A stretch of 64,000 nt of DNA, from NCBI GenBank assembly GCA_021397835.1, contig JAJFZO010000191.1, positions 2,671,001 to 2,735,000 of the forward strand, read 5' to 3'. The translations under genes were made by a program, and so were the position numbers. Of the stretch, positions 60,196 to 64,000 are shown piece after piece (within the stretch, counting starts at the first letter, position 1; every line of letters begins with the position of its first letter). Source of the DNA: Moringa oleifera (Eukaryota > Streptophyta > Magnoliopsida > Brassicales > Moringaceae). A model generated the notes under the pieces. The model did not search any database. It worked only from the letters and a program-made list of their open reading frames with translations, and had not been told where the DNA came from.

Positions 60196-61632
60196 GAGAT
60201 AGCTGCTGCAGCAGCTCCTTGTATACAGTCATCATTACTACAGTGCTTAGAGTTTCTCACGTATATTTGTAGAATCCAATATTATAGTTGTAACAATCAT
60301 TTATCAGTAATCACAGGTTCTCATTGTCTTGATTAATAACAGCTTCTGAATTCCTTGTAATATTTGAGTTATTTTTCCATATGTGAGCTTCTATGCTCAG
60401 CTTTTTTTGGGAATATTCAGTCACTTCAACTTATATAGAGTGAAACCAAGGCCATTCTGGCTCAATCTGCGGCCATAGGTAGAAGTTGCTGTCACATTGT
60501 TTGTCTTGTTCATGAGATAATCTGCTTGTGATAGTGAAAAAGAAAGTGCTTGGCACAACGGAAGTGGGCATCCATGATCTCCCATGACTTTGTGGCGCTT
60601 TGGGTCCAGATTTGGCTTGTGATTTGCATTTGTAGTTCAAGCTTTATGAAAGCTCCTGGAATCTGCACTGCCATCCATGAAAATACCAAATGATTCCTGG
60701 CAGCATTGTGAAATTTCCAAAATGTCTGGTGGGTGATTTTCAAATTTTCTTTTACTGTGGGTTCTGTCTCTTTCTGGGTTCTAGTTAAGGTCTCTGTTTC
60801 ATTAGTTATCTTCATGAATGACCACTTGAGCCCAAACAAAAAAACCGGACGGGCACTAAGGAAGCACCTTTTGTCCATGTCCAGGGGTTTGCAGTGCAGC
60901 AACCACCTTAGCGAAATTGAAATTGAATTCTTCAATCAGGGTTGGCGTGTGTGCATGGTGGAGCCTGGGAAAAACCAGGCCGAAACAAGAAGTTAAGACA
61001 ATAAGATCTCAGTGGGTGGGTCAAGATTAATCGCCAAATCAAGATTCATCACCAAATCAAGATTCGGACTCTCAATTCAATCTGAAACACTTGATCATGG
61101 ATGGGTCCCTCTGCATTCACAGTTTCTTGAGTTTAACGACAGAGCCATGGATGTATGAAGGCGGCTTCCAGGAATCAGGAAACTTCCACCTGCTAACCCT
61201 AACCTCATCAGACTTGACACCAGGCATCACCAGGTTGGCCACCCAAAAGCTAACAGGACACGTGTTTCCATTGAGGTTATCTTCATTTTCCTGTGAAAAC
61301 TGCTGGTGCAGTAGCTTTTTACTGCAACATAATCTGTCATCAATCACTGTCTTGCAGAAACCTTACACGTGTTGCCACGTGTAATCTGTGACTGCAACAT
61401 GGTTAAGCCCTTCAACCAGGGTTAACGCACTGGTGGTTAGCATGAGCCCGCGTATTTATCAACATCCCTATGTGTGTTCAACTTGGTGAGGTCCCCTATG
61501 CCTGTTATGTGGAAGCAAATTGTTTGCTTCGTTGTTTGATCCCTCTCTTCTTGACCCTCCTGCTAAATTACGCAACAGTATTTTCTGCAAGATTCAGAAG
61601 GAAAGTGTTAGGGTTTCTGTAAACAATACAAC
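60196..61632. other. Spacer and promoter upstream of the RING gene
   Basis: The left part is DUF707 3' UTR and flank; no gene is supported between 60300 and 61200. The right part is the RING gene promoter with three CACGTG cores (61259-61264 and the palindromic pair at 61363-61384). Confidence 0.45.
61363..61384. promoter_or_regulatory. Palindromic double G-box / ABRE
   Basis: TTACACGTG-TTGC-CACGTGTAA is a perfect inverted repeat with 9 bp arms and a 4 bp spacer; each arm contains a CACGTG core. It lies 249 bp before the RING start codon, and a third core (GACACGTGTT) lies about 100 bp further up. CACGTG with ACGTGT context is bound by bZIP (ABF) and bHLH (PIF, MYC) factors; paired ABREs typically confer ABA response. 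The function here is inferred. Confidence 0.65.
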
Positions 61633-62055
61633 ATGGGTCTCTCGAACTTCCCTAGTCCAGCTGAAGGAGTGCTGCCGGTGCTGGTAATGAACACAGTGCT
61701 GTCAGTGGCTTTGTTGAAGAACATGGTAAGATCCGTTCTTCAGGTGATGGGTTCTACTTGGAGTACCACAAATTTAGAGGAAGACCCAGCTGAGAACATG
61801 GCAAGAGAAAGAAGAATATCGATAACCCAGTTCAAGTATTTGTTCCACAACAATGGTTGTAGCTTCAGTGGTGGCAGTAGTGGCAGCGGCAACACTGGAT
61901 GGAATAGTGTAGAGTGTTGTGTGTGTCTGTGTGGATTTGAAGCTGATGAGGAGGTGAGTGAGTTGTCTTGCAAGCACTTCTTTCACAAAGGCTGCTTAGA
62001 GAAGTGGTTTGGGAACAGACACAGTTCATGCCCTCTTTGTAGATCAACCCTCTGA
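61633..62055 (+). CDS. Small RING-H2 E3 ubiquitin ligase (XERICO-like)
   Basis: This is a single-exon gene for 140 aa, ATG 61633 to TGA 62055. An N-terminal hydrophobic segment (GVLPVLVMNTVLSVALLKNM, residues about 12-31) may be a membrane anchor, as in XERICO and RHA2-type ligases. A Gly/Ser-rich linker (SGGSSGSGNTG) leads to a C-terminal RING-H2 domain: CCVCLCGF, ELSCKHFFHKGC, W-F-G-N, and SCPLCRS, giving the full C3H2C3 ligand set with the conserved Trp that contacts the E2. It probably transfers ubiquitin from an E2 to an unknown substrate, possibly at the endoplasmic reticulum. The likely Arabidopsis counterpart is At1g67856, the neighbour of a DUF707 gene there as well. The promoter has three CACGTG motifs. 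Confidence 0.9.
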   Translation: MGLSNFPSPAEGVLPVLVMNTVLSVALLKNMVRSVLQVMGSTWSTTNLEEDPAENMARERRISITQFKYLFHNNGCSFSGGSSGSGNTGWNSVECCVCLCGFEADEEVSELSCKHFFHKGCLEKWFGNRHSSCPLCRSTL

Positions 62056-63037
62056 CAGGGGCTTACCATAGATTAAAGGTCTTTAGAGGAATACCTTTTG
62101 CCTGTTACTTATCTGCTGTACTTTCGTTTAGAAGAAAAAAACAACTTTTTGGCTCCATTCTAGTGTGATTTTTTAGCAAATTAAAGAAACTTGTATGACA
62201 ATGTTGTTGTGTTGTATGTTACGGTATGTAGTCTGTATAATTAGATACCCTAAAGCTAGCATAAGAATAAAGAATGGAGGGAGGCATTTGCACATCTCTT
62301 GCTTTTGGTCTCAACATCTCTCCGTATTTGTCCAAAAAAACAAGCTTTAGCAGATGACACAGATCATGCAGCCGTGAAAGCCTGTAATGGACCTTGATGG
62401 GCCATATGTTTTGAGAAAATAAAGAACCACCAATTGTATCTTTAAACAAAAAAACTTACGGCATTGTTATGCTGAGAACTTGATACCAACGTCACTGATA
62501 GCACAGCTTTCTTACCCACCAAGAATGTCTCCAATGGTTTATGGGTACAGATACAAGAACATCAAAGGATGCCTTCAACACCCAATTTCTTTTGTTTTTG
62601 GCTATGAGAGTAAAACCCATGTTTTGGTTTCTGTAACCTGATAGGATGAATGCATAGAGAGAAAGAACTTCACTGTATGGGGTTTCAAATCTACCTATAG
62701 TTTGGTCTTTAAGGAGTTCTATAGTGTGTAGAGATATCTGATCATGCACAGGCTGCATCTTGTATGATTATATATATTCAACCGTTCTGTAAATTAATTA
62801 TCATAGAGCATTATAGTTTATTTATTAGAGAAATGGGGAGGTAGGATCAGAATAAAAAGATAGTGCAACAACTACCAAAAGCTTTCAATATGAAGAATTA
62901 TTCACCAAGATATATTCTACTGATCTTACTCAGCTTGCTACGAGGTACACAACACATAAACGCAGGCCATCACTGCAGGTAGATTATTTAAGTGAGGATG
63001 CAGGGAGTCTCTTATATAATATAAGAGATAGAGCCTC
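62056..63037. other. Spacer between RING and His-rich genes (convergent)
   Basis: It contains the RING 3' UTR at the left and the 3' UTR of the leftward small gene at the right. I see no further gene. Confidence 0.4.
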
Positions 63038-63352
63038 TCAGGCAATCTTCGTGGACACGTTGCTGTTGAACTTCTTATGCTTTAGCTTAATGAACTCCTC
63101 AGCTTCTTGGTTGACGTCTTCTTCAACCTGGTCCCCTGGAGCCTGCTTATGCTCTGTCATTTTAGCTCTCCTTGGACCCTCATGAACATGATCTTCATAG
63201 CCATTGTTGAACATGGCATGAGCATTTGGATAGCGTAGGTTTGACATTGACTCCTCTGTATCATAATAAACCGGGCTCTCAGTTGAGGTATTCCAGGTAA
63301 CAGCATGGTTGTGATGGTGCTTAGCATGGTGCTTATGGATGTGGCAAAACAT
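63038..63352 (-). CDS. Small His-rich protein, unknown function
   Basis: A leftward single-exon frame of 104 aa runs from ATG 63352 (MFCHIHKHHAKHHHNHAV) to a stop at 63038. The N-terminus has eight His in sixteen residues; the middle is acidic and polar (YYDTEESMSNLRYPNAHAMF); the C-terminal DVNQEAEEFIKLKHKKF loosely resembles the motif ending plant DUF761 proteins (D-x-x-AEEFI). There is no signal peptide or membrane segment. His clusters suggest metal binding, but that is only inferred from composition. In Arabidopsis small unknown genes follow At1g67856, so the position supports a real conserved gene. Codon use is ordinary. The coding call is likely; the function is unknown. Confidence 0.6.
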   Translation of the reverse strand: MFCHIHKHHAKHHHNHAVTWNTSTESPVYYDTEESMSNLRYPNAHAMFNNGYEDHVHEGPRRAKMTEHKQAPGDQVEEDVNQEAEEFIKLKHKKFNSNVSTKIA

Positions 63353-64000
63353 CTTTTCTTAGCTTTCTTTGGGGTTGGTTGGTCAGAGAAAGGCTCTGAA
63401 GATTGATAGGAAGGTATCTTAGGTATGACACCTCTGTGATGAGCTGCATTTTATAGTCTAATAATATTATTCCCCCACGATAGGAGTGAATCTAATGCCC
63501 CTCCATTTGTCATCATCAAGCATATAATTCGGCCAATTTTGGCGGCATGAAGAAACTGGAAGAAACAGGGACTCAGATATGACAGGTTGGGAAATCAGAG
63601 AATCATAATAAAAGTTAATATTCCCAACTTTTCTTTCATCATTTCTTGATTGGAATCTTGAGAACTGTGCTACAATGAAAGCTGAACCAGACCTGTCATT
63701 TTTCTTACATTTCAGGGAGTTTAGGTGGAAGATGGATTCCAGATGCCCACTAGGATCGGCTGATTGGTTTGGTCCAGAAATGTGCACGTTGTGCTCATGA
63801 ACCATTAAGGCAAAGAGGGCAACAGGAGGTATATCCGCAGGCCTGCCTGCGAAGACTGTTCCATTACACCCTATGAAATTGAATAGATTCTGATTGAAAA
63901 GGATGCTGTTAATTGAGTAGTAATCAATCAAATTGCCATTTATCAAGGTGTCCTTTCCATGGCAAAATGTCTTTCAGTTTGTTCTTAATTTGCCTAACTG
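63353..64000. other. Right end, upstream of the His-rich gene
   Basis: It holds the promoter of the small leftward gene. A leftward open frame of 159 codons (63467-63946) begins at TTG and has no recognisable domain, so it is not called. An exon of a gene lying beyond the window edge is possible. Confidence 0.35.

Noticed and set aside
63467..63946. Leftward open frame of 159 codons
   Set aside because: It starts at TTG, has no recognisable domain, and no promoter or splice context was convincing; it may be chance or part of an exon of a gene beyond the edge.
1..64000. CRISPR arrays, prophages, gene clusters or a new multi-gene system
   Set aside because: The window is ordinary plant nuclear DNA with unrelated housekeeping and plastid genes; no regularly spaced repeats or co-functional cluster apart from the GDSL tandem pair.

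Overview
This window is nuclear DNA from a flowering plant, most likely a rosid eudicot. Genes are split by many GT-AG introns, intergenic DNA is very AT-rich, several proteins carry plastid transit or secretory signals, and every recognisable protein belongs to a land-plant family. I found no bacterial operon, phage, CRISPR array or viral gene. I cannot name the species.

Layout from left to right: the 3' part of a coilin gene (361-2823, +); an S21-family ribosomal protein, probably mitochondrial (4538-4860, -), divergent from an O-fucosyltransferase-family protein (5220-11147, +); a GH27 beta-L-arabinopyranosidase/alpha-galactosidase like APSE (12206-17460, +); SufE-like protein 2, with no in-frame ATG at its expected start (19411-20178, +); a 5.5 kb gene-poor stretch; translation factor eIF4B (25694-30775, +), whose first intron holds a dead LINE fragment; tRNA-Arg(ACG) (31351-31423, -); a repeat-rich, AT-rich stretch (31.4-35.8 kb); two tandem GDSL esterase/lipase genes (35828-38153 and 38684-40635, +) and a relic of a third (about 40968-41075); a DUF868 protein (41995-42942, -); a PP2C phosphatase like Arabidopsis PP2C14 (44114-46169, -); an AT-rich gap; chloroplast sensor kinase CSK (48203-51831, +); a perfect 101 bp tandem duplication (52384-52585); a DUF707 protein whose third coding exon is out of phase by one base (56597-60195, +); a small RING-H2 E3 ligase (61633-62055, +) with a palindromic double G-box upstream; and a small His-rich protein of unknown function (63038-63352, -).

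The genes are not a pathway but an ordinary block of housekeeping and plastid genes. The most informative large-scale feature is synteny. From memory of Arabidopsis locus numbers, this one segment combines content now split over three Arabidopsis regions: At1g13000-13030 (DUF707, eIF4B2, coilin), At3g26360-26440 (S21, O-fucosyltransferase, APSE, eIF4B1, GDSL, DUF707) and At1g67810-67856 (SUFE2, PP2C14, FXG1 GDSL, CSK, DUF707, RING). It therefore looks like the less rearranged ancestral order. Exon boundaries were set by eye from splice signals, phase continuity and protein similarity. I see no previously undescribed multi-gene system here; the points most worth checking are the SUFE2 start, the DUF707 frameshift, the decaying GDSL array and the RING promoter palindrome.
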